Assembly (NCBI RefSeq): GCF_009796285.1
Contig: NZ_CP047020.1
Coordinates: forward strand, 8,680,001-8,744,000
Length of the DNA stretch: 64,000 nt
Direction of reading: 5' to 3'
From: Streptomyces broussonetiae
GTDB taxonomy: Bacteria > Actinomycetota > Actinomycetes > Streptomycetales > Streptomycetaceae
Positions within the stretch are counted from its first letter, which is position 1, and each line of letters starts with the position of its first letter. A program made the position numbers and the translations under genes. Under the pieces are notes generated by a model. The model saw only the letters and a program-made list of their open reading frames with translations. It was not told the origin of the DNA and did no database searches. Of this stretch, positions 8,753-17,987 are shown piece by piece.

Positions 8753-8792
8753 CGAAACACATACCGAGGAGAACCGAGGAGAAGGGGGCGCC

Positions 8793-9941
8793 GTGACCGA
8801 ATGGCTGCCGCTGAGCCCCGCGGAACGCTCCGTCGCCATCGAGGCGCTCGTACACGGACCGCTCTCCCGCACCGAGCTGGCCCGGCGCCTCGGGCTCTCC
8901 CAGGGCAGCCTCACCCGGCTGACCAAGCCCCTCATCGAGTCCGGGCTGCTGGTGGAGGCGCCCGAGGCGGGCGGCGGGGCCGAGGCACGGCAGGGGCGGC
9001 CGTCCCGGCCGCTGGGCGTCGTCGCCGACTCCTGTTCCTTCCTCGGCTTCAAGATCACCGGCGACACGGTCTACGGCGTGGCCACCACGTTGCGCAGCGA
9101 GGTCGTCGGCCGCCTCGACCGGCCGCTGACCACCCATGACCCGGACGCCGTCGCCGGTACGGTCGCCGAGCTGGCCGCCCTGCTGGCCGAGGGGCGTCCG
9201 GCCCCGGCAGGCATCGGCATCGGTGTCGGCGGCCTGGTGCGCGGGCGCGCGGTGGTCGAGGAGTCGCCGTTCCTCGGCTGGCGTGACGTGCCGCTCGCCC
9301 CCCTGGTCCAGGAGCGGACCGGGCTGCCGGTCGTCGTGGAGAACGACGTGGCCGCCCTGACCGAGGCGGAGACCTGGTTCGGCGCGGGCCGCGGGCTGGA
9401 GCGCTTCGCCGTGCTGACCATCGGCGCCGGCATCGGCTACGGGCTGGTGCTCGGCGGCAGGCGCGTGCCCTTCGCGGAGGAGGGCCGCGGCCCCGGCCTG
9501 CACTGGATCATCGACCCGCACGGCCCGCTCACCCCCACCGGCGAGCGCGGCAGCGCTGTGTCGTTGCTCACCATCCCCGGCATCGAGTACCAGGTCCGCG
9601 CCGCGACCGGCCGTGACATCGGCTACGAGGAGATCCTCTCCGGTGCCGCCGCGGGCGAGCCCATGGCCTCCCGGGTGGTCGGCGAGGCCGCCCGGGCGCT
9701 CGGCATCCTGGTCGCGCAGATCGCCAACTTCGCCCTGCCGCAGCGGATCCTGCTCGCCGGCGAGGGCGTCGGCCTGATGGATGTGGCCGGGGACACGGTC
9801 CACCGGACCCTCCGCGCCCACCGGCATCCGCTCGCCGATCCGGTCGCCCTGGAGACGAAGGTCTCCGACTTCCACGACTGGGCGCGCGGCGCCGCCGTAC
9901 TGGCCATCCAGGTGCTGGTGCTGGGTGAGGGCCAGGTGTGA
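8793..9941 (+). CDS. ROK-family transcriptional regulator lacking the zinc-site cysteines
   Basis: 382 residues. Residues 1-70 form a winged helix (LSRTELARRLGLSQGSLTRLTKPLIESG); the rest is a ROK sugar-kinase-like domain with GIGVGGLV, VENDVAALTEAE and GAGIGYGLVLGG. The usual zinc motif CxCGxxGC after the GHxxxD-type segment is missing: the region reads GPLTPTGERGS, with no cysteines. The GTG at 8793 follows a GGAGAAGGGGG ribosome-binding site. Function: probably a repressor or activator of the divergent Gfo/Idh gene, sensing a sugar or its derivative. Loss of the zinc site has been seen in some regulators and could mean altered ligand recognition. Confidence 0.85.
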   Translation: MTEWLPLSPAERSVAIEALVHGPLSRTELARRLGLSQGSLTRLTKPLIESGLLVEAPEAGGGAEARQGRPSRPLGVVADSCSFLGFKITGDTVYGVATTLRSEVVGRLDRPLTTHDPDAVAGTVAELAALLAEGRPAPAGIGIGVGGLVRGRAVVEESPFLGWRDVPLAPLVQERTGLPVVVENDVAALTEAETWFGAGRGLERFAVLTIGAGIGYGLVLGGRRVPFAEEGRGPGLHWIIDPHGPLTPTGERGSAVSLLTIPGIEYQVRAATGRDIGYEEILSGAAAGEPMASRVVGEAARALGILVAQIANFALPQRILLAGEGVGLMDVAGDTVHRTLRAHRHPLADPVALETKVSDFHDWARGAAVLAIQVLVLGEGQV

Positions 9942-10053
9942 ACTCCCGCCTGGCGCTTGACACATCGACGTGATGAGTAACACGGTCCGGAATGTCCGTA
10001 TCACGTGAACTTGCTCACGGCGCCTTCACGTCGATCGGCATATGCTTCACAGC

Positions 10054-10236
10054 ATGTCCACCACTGTTGAAGCCGCCTCGGATCGCTCGGCGCGATCGGC
10101 CGCGGAGGTCAACGAGGAGATCAGGGCCCTGTGGCGCCGGTCCGGCGGGACACTTACCACCGAGCAGCGCGCGAAGTACCAGCGCCTCGTGATGGAGTGG
10201 GCCGCCGTGACCCCCCAGTCGCAGCGCGCGGCCTGA
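10054..10236 (+). CDS. Small conserved hypothetical protein
   Basis: 60 residues from the ATG at 10054 (MSTTVEAASDRSARSAAEV); an ATG at 10042 would add four. It is a soluble, charged, probably helical protein with no signal or membrane segment: NEEIRALWRRSGG followed by LTTEQRAKYQRLVMEWA. Codon third positions are GC-rich as in real genes, and a perfect terminator hairpin follows 33 bases after its stop. I know similar short proteins from other streptomycetes but no function. Confidence 0.68.
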   Translation: MSTTVEAASDRSARSAAEVNEEIRALWRRSGGTLTTEQRAKYQRLVMEWAAVTPQSQRAA

Positions 10237-10269
10237 CCGACCTCGCGCGGACCGCGCCGAACCGTCCGA

Positions 10270-10299
10270 AAAGGCACCCGTCACCGTACGGGTGCCTTT
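10270..10299 (+). terminator. Hairpin terminator after the small protein gene
   Basis: AAAGGCACCCGT at 10270-10281 and ACGGGTGCCTTT at 10288-10299 form a perfect 12-bp stem with a 6-base loop. The short T run at the 3' end of the stem fits a factor-independent terminator. It also lies between this gene and the convergent protease gene, so it may serve both directions. Confidence 0.8.
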
Positions 10300-10330
10300 C
10301 CGCTCCGCTGCCTGCGCAACCCGGCTCCGG

Positions 10331-11716
10331 TCAGCCCCACGTCGCCGAGTAGTACCGCTGATAGGCCTTGCGGTCCTGCTCGGCCCGGATGTACCGGGTC
10401 GCGACGAGCGCGATCAGACTGCCCGCGACGACCAGCAGCCCGGGACCGATGTTCCGGGTGTCCGTCAGCCGTGCCAGCAGCGTCTGGCTCCGGCCGCCCG
10501 TCACGGGCGCCGCCGACCCCGGTGTCACCGCGCTCGGCGCGATCGCCGCCTGGGTGGCCGCCGCGGACGGCGCGGGGGAGGGGGCGGCGCTCCGGGCGGC
10601 CGCGCCGGCGTTCTGCGCCGACACGATGAGCTTGACGTTCAGCGCCGCCAAAGCCTTGGTCACCGGCTGGAAGAACGTCGTCCCGCCCGCCGTGCAGTCA
10701 CCGCTGCCGCCCGAGGTGACACCGAGCGCGATCCCGTCCGAGAACAGCGGGCCGCCGCTGTCGCCCGGTTCGGCACACACATTGGTCTGGATGAGCCCGG
10801 TGACCGTTCCCTCGGGGTAGTTGACGGTCGCGTTCAGCGCGGTGACCGTCCCGTCGTGCAGCCCGCTGGTGCTGCCGCTGCGGAACACCCGCTGCCCCAC
10901 CGTCGCATCGGCGGCCCCGGTGATCCGCACCCCGTTGCCGCCGCCGATCGCGACGACGTCGGCGCCGTCACCGGCCTTGCCGGAGGCGTACTGCACGAGC
11001 GAGAAGTCGTTACCGGGAAAGGTGCTGCTCACCGTCTGCCCCAGCTGCTGGTTGCCCTGGTTGTCGGCGAACCAGGTCGACCCGGCCGGACCGCAGTGCC
11101 CGGCGGTGAGGATGAAGTCGCTCCGCCCGTTGGTCACATTGAACCCCGCCGAGCAGCGCCCACCGGTCGACAGGATCGGCTGGGCCCCGTTCAGCCGCGT
11201 GGTGAAACTGCCCTGCGCCCGCTCCATCCGCACGAAGTCACCTATTTTCGCGGCAAGTCGGCTCATCCGCGACCAGTCCCCCCGGGACACCGTTCGGTCC
11301 GCGCTCACCAGCACCCGGTTGGTCCGGTAGTCCACCGCCCACGCGGTGCCCGCCACACGCGGCGCCGAACGCAGCGTGGCGGTCGCCGACTTCAGTGCGT
11401 CCATACTGTGCGCGACGACCCTGGGCTCGGCGCCCGCGCCACGCACCGCCCGCGCCGCCGCGTCATCGGTCACCGCCACTACCGCACGCCCGTCGGCGCC
11501 GATCCAGTTCCCCGCCGTGCGGGCCGTACCGAGCCGCGCCACCAGCGCGGCTCCGGTGTCCTCGGCGCCGGAGGCGGAGGACAGTGCTCTCGTGGCGGGC
11601 CCAGGCGGCTGGCTCGCCATGGCCGCCTGGGTGACCATCGCGCCCCCCAGAAGGAGTCCGCCGACCGCCGCCAGGCGTGTCACTCGCCGGACGATGCGTC
11701 GTCGTGCGTGCCGCAT
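10331..11716 (-). CDS. Streptogrisin-like S1 serine protease with C-terminal membrane anchor
   Basis: 461 residues: N-terminal signal peptide (1-34), a propeptide-like region (about 35-180), and a chymotrypsin-fold S1 protease with the full triad H207 (LTAGHC), D237 (PGNDFSL) and S320 (PGDSGGP). A disulfide pair is suggested by C188/C208 and C314/C341. After an Ala/Pro/Ser-rich linker (370-405) comes a transmembrane segment (GPGLLVVAGSLIALVATRYI) and a short basic tail. The domain order suggests an externally exposed protease held at the membrane, unlike freely secreted streptogrisins. Substrate unknown; it could process surface or secreted proteins. Confidence 0.83.
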   Translation of the reverse strand: MRHARRRIVRRVTRLAAVGGLLLGGAMVTQAAMASQPPGPATRALSSASGAEDTGAALVARLGTARTAGNWIGADGRAVVAVTDDAAARAVRGAGAEPRVVAHSMDALKSATATLRSAPRVAGTAWAVDYRTNRVLVSADRTVSRGDWSRMSRLAAKIGDFVRMERAQGSFTTRLNGAQPILSTGGRCSAGFNVTNGRSDFILTAGHCGPAGSTWFADNQGNQQLGQTVSSTFPGNDFSLVQYASGKAGDGADVVAIGGGNGVRITGAADATVGQRVFRSGSTSGLHDGTVTALNATVNYPEGTVTGLIQTNVCAEPGDSGGPLFSDGIALGVTSGGSGDCTAGGTTFFQPVTKALAALNVKLIVSAQNAGAAARSAAPSPAPSAAATQAAIAPSAVTPGSAAPVTGGRSQTLLARLTDTRNIGPGLLVVAGSLIALVATRYIRAEQDRKAYQRYYSATWG

Positions 11717-11834
11717 GCAAGGCTCCCGAAGCCGAACCCGAACGCGCGCCGCCCGTGCAGGTGGCGCGGGACCCCCGGCTCGTCGAGGGCCCGCACCTCC
11801 ATACGCGGCCCACGGCCCCGGCGTTCAGCGCGGC

Positions 11835-12665
11835 TCAGTTCTTCCGTGCCACTGCACCGAACATGGCGACCTCCTCCGGCGCTGCCCCGTGCGCGTGCTC
11901 CGGGCGCCAGCGCGAGCAGGACACCACCCCCGGCTCCAGCAGCTCGAGCCCGTCGAAGAACCGGGCCACGTCCTCGGGGGTGCGCTGGGTGAGCCTGGGA
12001 GTGCCGTTCTCGTTCCAGAACTTCACCGCCTCGTCCACGTCCGGCATCGACGGGCTGGTGACGGTGTGCGACAGCACCAGGTGACTGCCCGTCGGCAGAC
12101 GATCCGTCAACTGCCGTACCAGGCCGTACGGATCCTCGTCGTCACCGATGAAGATGACCACGCCGAGCAGCATCAGCGCCACCGGCTCACTGAGGTCCAG
12201 CGTCCGCGCCGCGTGGTCGAGGATCGCGTCGACATTGCGCAGGTCCTCGTCCAGGTAGTCGGTGCGGCCCTCGGGCGTGCTCGTCAGCAGGGCGCGCGCG
12301 TGCGCGAGGACGAGCGGGTCGTTGTCGACGTACACGATCCGGGACTCCGGCGCGATGCGCTGGGCGACCTCGTGCGTGTTGTCGGCGGTGGGCAGCCCGG
12401 TGCCGATGTCCAGGAACTGCCGGATACCCGCCTCGGCGACCAGATGGCGCACGGCACGCCCCAGAAAGAGCCGGTCGGCGCGCGCGTACTCCCCGATGCC
12501 CGGGTGCAGTTGACGGATCCGGTCACCGGCCGCGCGGTCGACCTCGTAGTTGTCCTTGCCGCCGAGCCAGTAGTTCCAGATCCGCGCGGTGTGTGGCTGA
12601 CTGGTGTTGATGCGGCTGCGCAGCGACACGGCCACGTCGTTGGTGGCTGCCGGGTTGTCGGTCAC
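11835..12665 (-). CDS. DUF574-type SAM-dependent methyltransferase
   Basis: 276 residues from a GTG at 12665 that has AGGAG nine bases upstream; a longer start at a GTG at 12716 is possible. It shows the actinomycete Methyltransf_19/DUF574 signature RIWNYWLGGKDNYEVDR followed by the SAM-site FLDIGTGLPTADNTHEVAQ and VYVDNDPLVLAHARALL. These proteins are very numerous in Streptomyces, usually of unknown substrate, and often sit alone, as here. It is divergent from the aminotransferase gene at 12816. Confidence 0.85.
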   Translation of the reverse strand: MTDNPAATNDVAVSLRSRINTSQPHTARIWNYWLGGKDNYEVDRAAGDRIRQLHPGIGEYARADRLFLGRAVRHLVAEAGIRQFLDIGTGLPTADNTHEVAQRIAPESRIVYVDNDPLVLAHARALLTSTPEGRTDYLDEDLRNVDAILDHAARTLDLSEPVALMLLGVVIFIGDDEDPYGLVRQLTDRLPTGSHLVLSHTVTSPSMPDVDEAVKFWNENGTPRLTQRTPEDVARFFDGLELLEPGVVSCSRWRPEHAHGAAPEEVAMFGAVARKN

Positions 12666-12802
12666 GTGGGTCAGCTCCTGGATGCCTGAGGGAAGCCGGG
12701 CGAACGGCGCGTTCACCGTTCACGACGCAATCTAGACGCCCGAGTTGATCATCGCCGGGCACTCCGGCCTTTCCGGTCGTTCCCGCTGCCGCCCCGGCCG
12801 CC

Positions 12803-12808
12803 TATCGT
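12803..12808 (+). promoter_or_regulatory. Putative -10 (TATCGT) of a leaderless transcript
   Basis: TATCGT ends 7 bases before the ATG at 12816 with no ribosome-binding site between, the third example of this layout in the window. Confidence 0.5.
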
Positions 12809-12815
12809 GAGCCCC

Positions 12816-14012
12816 ATGACGGGCATCCCGCACCACCCCGCAGGAGAACCGGACCCGCTGCGCGCCCTGGACCTGGAGCGGCTGCGATGTCGTACCAGCA
12901 TGAAGTGGCGCACCTACCCCGCGGACGTGCTGCCGCTGTGGGTCGCCGAGATGGACGTCCCCCTCGCCGAAGCGGTGGTCCGCGCCGTCACCGACGCGCT
13001 CGCCCTCGGCGACACCGGATACCCCACCGGCACCGCCTACGCCGAGGCACTGGCAGCGTTCGCCGCCGACCGCTGGGACTGGGACGGGATCGCGATCGAG
13101 CGGACCGCGATCGTTCCGGACGTGATGCTCGGCGTGGTCGAGATGCTCAGACTGGTCACCGGGCCGGGTGATCCGGTGATCGTCGACCCGCCCGTCTATC
13201 CGCCGTTCTTCCAGTTCATCGGTCACATGGACCGCAAGGTGGTCGAAGTGCCGCTCGGCCCCGGCCTGCGCCTCGACCCGGCCGCCCTGGAGGAGACGTT
13301 CCGGGCGGCGACCGCCGGCTCCGGCCGCGCCGCCTACCTGCTGTGCAGCCCGCACAACCCCACCGGAACCGTCCACACCGCGGGCGAACTGGCCACCGTC
13401 GCCGCCCTCGCCGAGCGCTACGGCGTCCGGGTCGTCGCGGACGAGATCCACGCCCCGCTCGTCACCCCCGGCGTCCCCTTCGTACCGTATCTGAGCGTGC
13501 CCGGCGCCGAGCGCGGCCTGTCCCTGATGTCCGCCTCCAAGGGCTGGAACCTGGCCGGACTCAAGGCCGCCGTCGCACTCGCCGGACCCGGCGCCGCCAC
13601 CGACCTCGCCCGGCTCCCCGAGGAGGTCGGCCACGGCCCCAGCCACATCGGCGTCATCGCCCACACGGCCGCCCTGCGCGCCGGCACCGGCTGGCTGGAC
13701 GCCCTGCTGGCAGGGCTCGCGGCCAACCGGAACCTGCTCGCCCGCCTGCTCGCCGAGCACCTGCCCGCGATCCGCCTGCACCCGGCCGAGGCGACGTACC
13801 TGGCCTGGCTCGACTGCCGTGCCCTCGACCTCGGCGACGATCCCGCACAGGTCTTCCTCGAGCGCGGCCGGGTCGCCGTCAACTCCGGGCTGCCCTTCGG
13901 CACCGGCGGCGCCGGCCACGTACGGCTGAACCTGGCCACCTCGCCCGAGATCCTCACCGACGGCGTACGACGCATGGCGGCCGCTCTGCCCCCAACGGGG
14001 ACGGGATCCTAG
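12816..14012 (+). CDS. MalY/PatB-type PLP-dependent aminotransferase / cystathionine beta-lyase
   Basis: 398-residue fold-type I PLP enzyme. [19 protein letters not shown] near residue 30 is typical of the MalY/PatB C-S lyase group; the cofactor pocket shows [11 protein letters not shown] and [10 protein letters not shown], and the PLP lysine is in [12 protein letters not shown] around residue 240; RLNLATSP near the end supplies the substrate-binding arginine. Expected reaction: beta-elimination from cystathionine or cysteine S-conjugates, or transamination. The ATG is leaderless-like; a GTG nine bases earlier is in frame. The next gene follows 10 bases downstream but also has its own -10-like element. 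Confidence 0.82.
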   Translation: MTGIPHHPAGEPDPLRALDLERLRCRTSMKWRTYPADVLPLWVAEMDVPLAEAVVRAVTDALALGDTGYPTGTAYAEALAAFAADRWDWDGIAIERTAIVPDVMLGVVEMLRLVTGPGDPVIVDPPVYPPFFQFIGHMDRKVVEVPLGPGLRLDPAALEETFRAATAGSGRAAYLLCSPHNPTGTVHTAGELATVAALAERYGVRVVADEIHAPLVTPGVPFVPYLSVPGAERGLSLMSASKGWNLAGLKAAVALAGPGAATDLARLPEEVGHGPSHIGVIAHTAALRAGTGWLDALLAGLAANRNLLARLLAEHLPAIRLHPAEATYLAWLDCRALDLGDDPAQVFLERGRVAVNSGLPFGTGGAGHVRLNLATSPEILTDGVRRMAAALPPTGTGS

Positions 14013-14015
14013 ACT
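14010..14015 (+). promoter_or_regulatory. Putative -10 (TAGACT) overlapping the upstream stop codon
   Basis: TAGACT begins at the last bases of the aminotransferase gene and ends 7 bases before the ATG at 14023. It could give the PPOX gene its own leaderless transcript in addition to read-through. Confidence 0.45.
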
Positions 14016-14022
14016 GCCGGTC

Positions 14023-14409
14023 ATGGACGACACACGGCTGGACCGGCTCGGCGCCGGTAAGTACCTGCTGGTCACCAGCTACCGCAAGAACGGCACACCG
14101 GTGGCCACCCCGGTGTGGGTGGTCAGGGACGGCGACGCCCTCGGGCTCTGGACGGTCGCCGACAGCTTCAAGGTCAAGCGGATCCGGCGCCGCGCGGACG
14201 TCCTCGTCGGCCCCTGCGACGTGCGCGGCAATCCCACAGGCGACCAGTTGCCGGCCACCGCCGTGATCACCGACGCGGCCACCACCGCCCGCTACCGGGG
14301 CCTCCTCGCCCGCAAGTACGGCATCCTCGGCCGCCTCACCCTGCTGGGCAGCAGGCTGCGGCGCGGCCTGGACGGCACCGTCGGGATCCGCGTGACCCTC
14401 ACGCAGTGA
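14023..14409 (+). CDS. PPOX-class, probably F420-dependent, oxidoreductase
   Basis: 128 residues, split-barrel flavin/deazaflavin fold. YLLVTSYRKNGTPVATPVWVV and GLWTVADSFKVKRIRR match the short PPOX-class F420-dependent oxidoreductases of actinobacteria, where the basic KVKRIRR segment contacts the cofactor phosphate or polyglutamate tail. No signal or membrane segment. Substrate is not predictable; an FMN-binding pyridoxamine oxidase-like role is the alternative. Lies just downstream of a PLP enzyme, which may be coincidence. Confidence 0.8.
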   Translation: MDDTRLDRLGAGKYLLVTSYRKNGTPVATPVWVVRDGDALGLWTVADSFKVKRIRRRADVLVGPCDVRGNPTGDQLPATAVITDAATTARYRGLLARKYGILGRLTLLGSRLRRGLDGTVGIRVTLTQ

Positions 14410-14443
14410 GCGCGGTGCGGGCCACCCGGATCCCGACCGTGCC

Positions 14444-17200
14444 CTACGGCGCGTCCAGCACCGAGCCGTTCAGCACCAGCCCGCCGGACTCGGGCTCACC
14501 GCTCGCCATGTCGGCCTGCTGGAACCGTACCGACTCGGCCGGCTCCTTCACCTTGTCCTCGACGGTGGGCACGGTGATGTCCACGCTGCTCTTCCCGGCC
14601 GGGATGTCCACCCACAGGTAGAGCCCGGCCTTCGACAGCGGCCGCTCCGGGTCCGGCTCGACCCCGGCGGTGTCCCGGAGCCAGCGCGCCGGGACGTCCT
14701 TCGTGGACAGCTCCGGCCCCGTGCCCGGCACCGCCGTGAACATCGCGCTCATGTCCACGTCGACCGCCTGCGACAGGGACAGCCGCCAGATCAGGGACTG
14801 CCCCTCCGTGACCCGGCCGGCGACCGGCGTGACCGTCATCGTCGGCGCCGGATCGTCGTCGTGGACCGTGATCCCGCCCCGGTAGGAGCCGACGACCGCA
14901 CCGTGCACCGCCTTGACCAGCACGTCGTGCGACACGTCCGAGCCGTAGCGGGTGTTGCCCCTCACCTCGACCGGTACGTCGATGTCATGACCGCCCGGAC
15001 GCACCGTCACCAGCCGGTTCTTCGCACTTCCGGTGGCCGGGTCGACGACGTACACCCGGACCTGGCCACTGCCGTGGCCGCTCACCCGGACCGGCACCCG
15101 GTAGGTGCGCACCCCCGAGTCGCCCTCTTCCACCGTCATCCGGCCGACGTCGACCCGGGGCAGTGCCGCCGCCCGCGCCGCCGGCGTCCCCGGACGCCAG
15201 CCCCACGCGTCCAACAGCCAGGCCTGTCCGGAGGCCGAACGTGCCGTCAGCTCCATGGACTTGACCGAGCCGAGCGCGAACCCCGCACGGGTGGCCGCCG
15301 TCAGCGGCAGCCGGAACTCACGTGCCCAGTACGACGCGGTCCGCGCGCTGCCGGGCAACCCGTCGGCGCGGACGCGGCCCAAGGTTGCCTTCCGTCCGGA
15401 GGCGTCGGTGAGCGACACGTCCAGCTGGGTGCCCCGGGAGTTCGGCGGCACGAACAGCCGCAGCGCCAGCGCCTCGGAGCCCTTGAGCGACACCGGTCGC
15501 CGCACACTCACCCGCGCGGGCGCGCCGGCCCGCGTCCAGCGCAGCGCGATCGCGCGCCGGCCGGTCTCCGGGCCGGTCTCCCACTGCGCGAAGTGCGGCG
15601 ACGCCCCCTTCGCGGCCTCCCCCAGACAGGCCCTGCCCGGGCTGGAGGTCACCGCGTCGCACAGCCGGGCGCCGGACACCGACACCCCGCCGTCCGGCAG
15701 GAACCCGGCACCCCGGCGCGCCCCCACCGCATGGCTGAGGACCCGTGCCGGGTCCGCCGACGGCGCCCGCCTGCCGGAGCCGTCCAGCAGCGGCCGTACC
15801 CGGTCGTCCCCGGCCAGGAACAGCCGCGCGGCGGCCGCGACGTACGTCGAACCGGCCCGGTGCTGCTGGTCGGCGCCGAGCCGGGGCGCCGCGTGCTCGT
15901 TGCACACGGGGTCCGGGTGCTTGGGGTCGTCGGAGAAGTCGTCCTCGGCGGGCGCCGCCGACCGGCCCGGAGTCCACTCGGAGTTGAAGAAGTTGTGGTC
16001 GGCACCGATGACGTAGACGGCGCTGTGCAGCGCGCTGCCGTTGCTGACCGCGCGAGTGCCGTCGACGTACACCTCGCCCTGCAGGTCGAAGACGTCACCG
16101 TCGCAGCCGGGAAGGATCGTCACCGACGGCACATCGGGCACCGGGTTCTGCCCGAAGGCCGTGGGGCCGATCAGGACCGTGCCGCGGACCGTCCAGCGGA
16201 CCGGGCCGTGGTAGCCGTCCCGGTCGGCGGGCGGCGGGTAGAGGCTGTCCAGGGCCGCCCGGTTGACGCCCTCGCCACCCCGCGAGTGCCCGACGAGCAG
16301 CACCCGCGACAGGTCGGCACGCGGTGCCCGGCGAACGGCCCCCGGCGCGGTCCCGGGGTGCGCGGCCCAGTCCGCCCAGTGGGCCAGGTGCAGTCGCACC
16401 AGCGAGGAGCGGGCCTGGGCGCCGCCGTCCTCGGCCGCGAAGTCCTGGCCGTTGATGCCGTTGGCGGCGATCGAGACGGTCACATAGCCCTGCGAGGCCA
16501 GCAGTTTCTGGTCGCGCAGATAGCCGCGGTGACTCGGCACCGGCTTCCAGCCGGGCTTGCAGGGCCAGTCGCCGCTGATCTGTTCGCCCTGGTAGCAGGT
16601 GGAGTGGCGGCCGTGCAGGAACAGTGCCAGCGGCCGCTTGCCCGTGGTGCCGACCGGGGCGACGACCACCCCGCGCATCTCCACCGGCGTGGAAAGGCCG
16701 GGCACCCGCACGTCCTTGAGGCTGTACTCGCCGCTCGTGGTCCGGTACGTGCCGGGCCTGCCCGGGTCGACGGTGTTCGCCGGCAGCGGGGCCGGGGGTT
16801 TCACCGCGGACGCGGCCCCCGAGGGCTGACGCGCGTCCAACCTCCGGCCACCGGACCACACTTGCAGCCCGCGCAGCCCGTCGGCCTGCTGTCCGGTGAG
16901 CGGCAGCCGGAAGGTGCGCCCGTCCCGAGCGGGCTGCGGCACGCCCAACAGACGCCCGTCCGAACGGAATTCGACCCGCGCGTCACCCATCGGCACCGGC
17001 CGGTCCGAGCGCCACACCAGCTGCTGTGCCGGCCCCCCGCCGGACAGCCGCCAGCCCGGCGGCAGAGCCTCGCCGTCCGACGCGGCCAACCTGACTGCAT
17101 GCGGCGGCTGTTGGCCTTGCGCGACTGCCACCCCTGGGGACGCCCCCGCTACCGCGAGCAACGCGGCGGCGGTCACCCCTATGTGCCGGGCACGGACCAC
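14444..17200 (-). CDS. Large secreted alpha/beta hydrolase with C-terminal beta domains
   Basis: 918 residues. A signal peptide (1-28, ending AVAQG) is followed by a beta-rich region, then an alpha/beta hydrolase core from about residue 175: ALFLHGRHSTC gives the oxyanion loop, and LLVGHSRGGEG (about 305) contains the nucleophile serine; GCDGDVFDLQGEVY and VIGADHNFFN supply probable acid and histidine. The C-terminal 250 residues include VEEGDSGVRTYRVPV and VTEGQSLIWRLSLS, two copies of a Calx-beta/immunoglobulin-like beta module. Expected location is outside the cell; substrate could be a lipid, ester or polymer. A 918-residue length is well above the usual 300-500 for this fold, because of the accessory modules. 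Confidence 0.75.
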   Translation of the reverse strand: MVRARHIGVTAAALLAVAGASPGVAVAQGQQPPHAVRLAASDGEALPPGWRLSGGGPAQQLVWRSDRPVPMGDARVEFRSDGRLLGVPQPARDGRTFRLPLTGQQADGLRGLQVWSGGRRLDARQPSGAASAVKPPAPLPANTVDPGRPGTYRTTSGEYSLKDVRVPGLSTPVEMRGVVVAPVGTTGKRPLALFLHGRHSTCYQGEQISGDWPCKPGWKPVPSHRGYLRDQKLLASQGYVTVSIAANGINGQDFAAEDGGAQARSSLVRLHLAHWADWAAHPGTAPGAVRRAPRADLSRVLLVGHSRGGEGVNRAALDSLYPPPADRDGYHGPVRWTVRGTVLIGPTAFGQNPVPDVPSVTILPGCDGDVFDLQGEVYVDGTRAVSNGSALHSAVYVIGADHNFFNSEWTPGRSAAPAEDDFSDDPKHPDPVCNEHAAPRLGADQQHRAGSTYVAAAARLFLAGDDRVRPLLDGSGRRAPSADPARVLSHAVGARRGAGFLPDGGVSVSGARLCDAVTSSPGRACLGEAAKGASPHFAQWETGPETGRRAIALRWTRAGAPARVSVRRPVSLKGSEALALRLFVPPNSRGTQLDVSLTDASGRKATLGRVRADGLPGSARTASYWAREFRLPLTAATRAGFALGSVKSMELTARSASGQAWLLDAWGWRPGTPAARAAALPRVDVGRMTVEEGDSGVRTYRVPVRVSGHGSGQVRVYVVDPATGSAKNRLVTVRPGGHDIDVPVEVRGNTRYGSDVSHDVLVKAVHGAVVGSYRGGITVHDDDPAPTMTVTPVAGRVTEGQSLIWRLSLSQAVDVDMSAMFTAVPGTGPELSTKDVPARWLRDTAGVEPDPERPLSKAGLYLWVDIPAGKSSVDITVPTVEDKVKEPAESVRFQQADMASGEPESGGLVLNGSVLDAP

Positions 17201-17570
17201 AGTTCCTCCCTGACCCCCGACCTCGGGCGTCCCGGCCGTCCCGGGAGCCCCTCGCCCCCGGAGGACGGAAGGTCAAGTCTGTGGGTTGCCTGTGAAGGAG
17301 AAGTGATCGATCACATCGTGTGACTGTGACTGTGACTGTGACTGTGACTGTGACTGTGACTGTGACTGTGACAGTGGCTACGGCTACGACGGTCGGCATC
17401 CATTCGGTTGCCGGGCGGGCCGGTCGCCGGTGACCGCGACGGCGTGCTCGCCCAAGCCGTGGGCCTCGGCGCGAACCACGCGTTCGAGACCGGACAGCCG
17501 TTCGCGGTACGGCAGTTGCTGCCGGGGTGTCGCGCGCGTGACGGCCTGGGCCGGGGTGGGCCCGGGATCC
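17201..17570. other. 370-base interval with a hexanucleotide repeat and a possible decayed reading frame
   Basis: The interval separates the hydrolase start from the end of the OB-fold gene. It holds the (TGTGAC)9 array at 17319-17372. The reverse strand of 17396-17570 has one frame with strongly GC-rich third positions (QQLPYRERLSGLERVVRAE) that ends at a TAG, but it lacks a start, so it may be the remnant of an older gene. No function is assigned. Confidence 0.4.
17319..17372 (+). repeat. Hexanucleotide tandem repeat (TGTGAC)9
   Basis: Nine perfect copies of TGTGAC in 54 bases, followed by a degenerate tail. The array is 119 bases upstream of the start of the secreted hydrolase at 17200 (reverse strand), so length changes there could alter its promoter spacing. 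Perfect microsatellites are rare in this otherwise GC-rich, low-repeat context. Confidence 0.95.
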
Positions 17571-17987
17571 TCAGGTCCAGGCCCGCAGGGGCTCGTCCGT
17601 CAGCTGGAAGACCGGCTCGCCGCGCACCGGGTCCTTGGCGGTGGACAACCGCACCCGGTCGCCGCTGTGGATGCCTACCGGCGGGCCCATGACCCGGCCC
17701 CGCACCACGAACCCCTCGGCCATCTCGATCAGCGACACATTGCGCGCAGCAGGCGTGTTGCGGTGCAGCACGGTGGAGTGCCGGACCGTGCCCACGCCCT
17801 CGCTGCGCTCCGTGCGCAGCTCGCTGCCCTGGCACACCGGACACAGCAGCCGGTGGTACATCGCGGTGCCGCACCAGGTGCAGCGCTGGAAGACGATGGC
17901 GTCCCTGGAGTCCGCGGAGACGGGATCGAGTACGCCCGTCGCGGTGCCGGCCGCCGAATGCGTGGCGTTTGCTGAGTGGTGGTACAC
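17571..17987 (-). CDS. Zinc-ribbon / OB-fold protein (DUF35-like)
   Basis: 138 residues from the GTG at 17987 (GGGAG nine bases upstream). N-terminal zinc ribbon: CTWCGTAMYHRLLCPVC, i.e. two CxxC pairs about 12 residues apart; the rest is OB-fold-like (GVGTVRHSTVLHR, FVVRGRVMGPPVGIHSGDRV). The family usually accompanies thiolases or acyl-CoA enzymes as a small partner subunit, but no thiolase is present here. A palindrome TGGCACTGAGTGTCA centred at 18095 lies 108 bases upstream of the start and is nearly identical to a site in front of the adjacent tetR gene, so the TetR protein probably controls it. Confidence 0.75.
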   Translation of the reverse strand: MYHHSANATHSAAGTATGVLDPVSADSRDAIVFQRCTWCGTAMYHRLLCPVCQGSELRTERSEGVGTVRHSTVLHRNTPAARNVSLIEMAEGFVVRGRVMGPPVGIHSGDRVRLSTAKDPVRGEPVFQLTDEPLRAWT

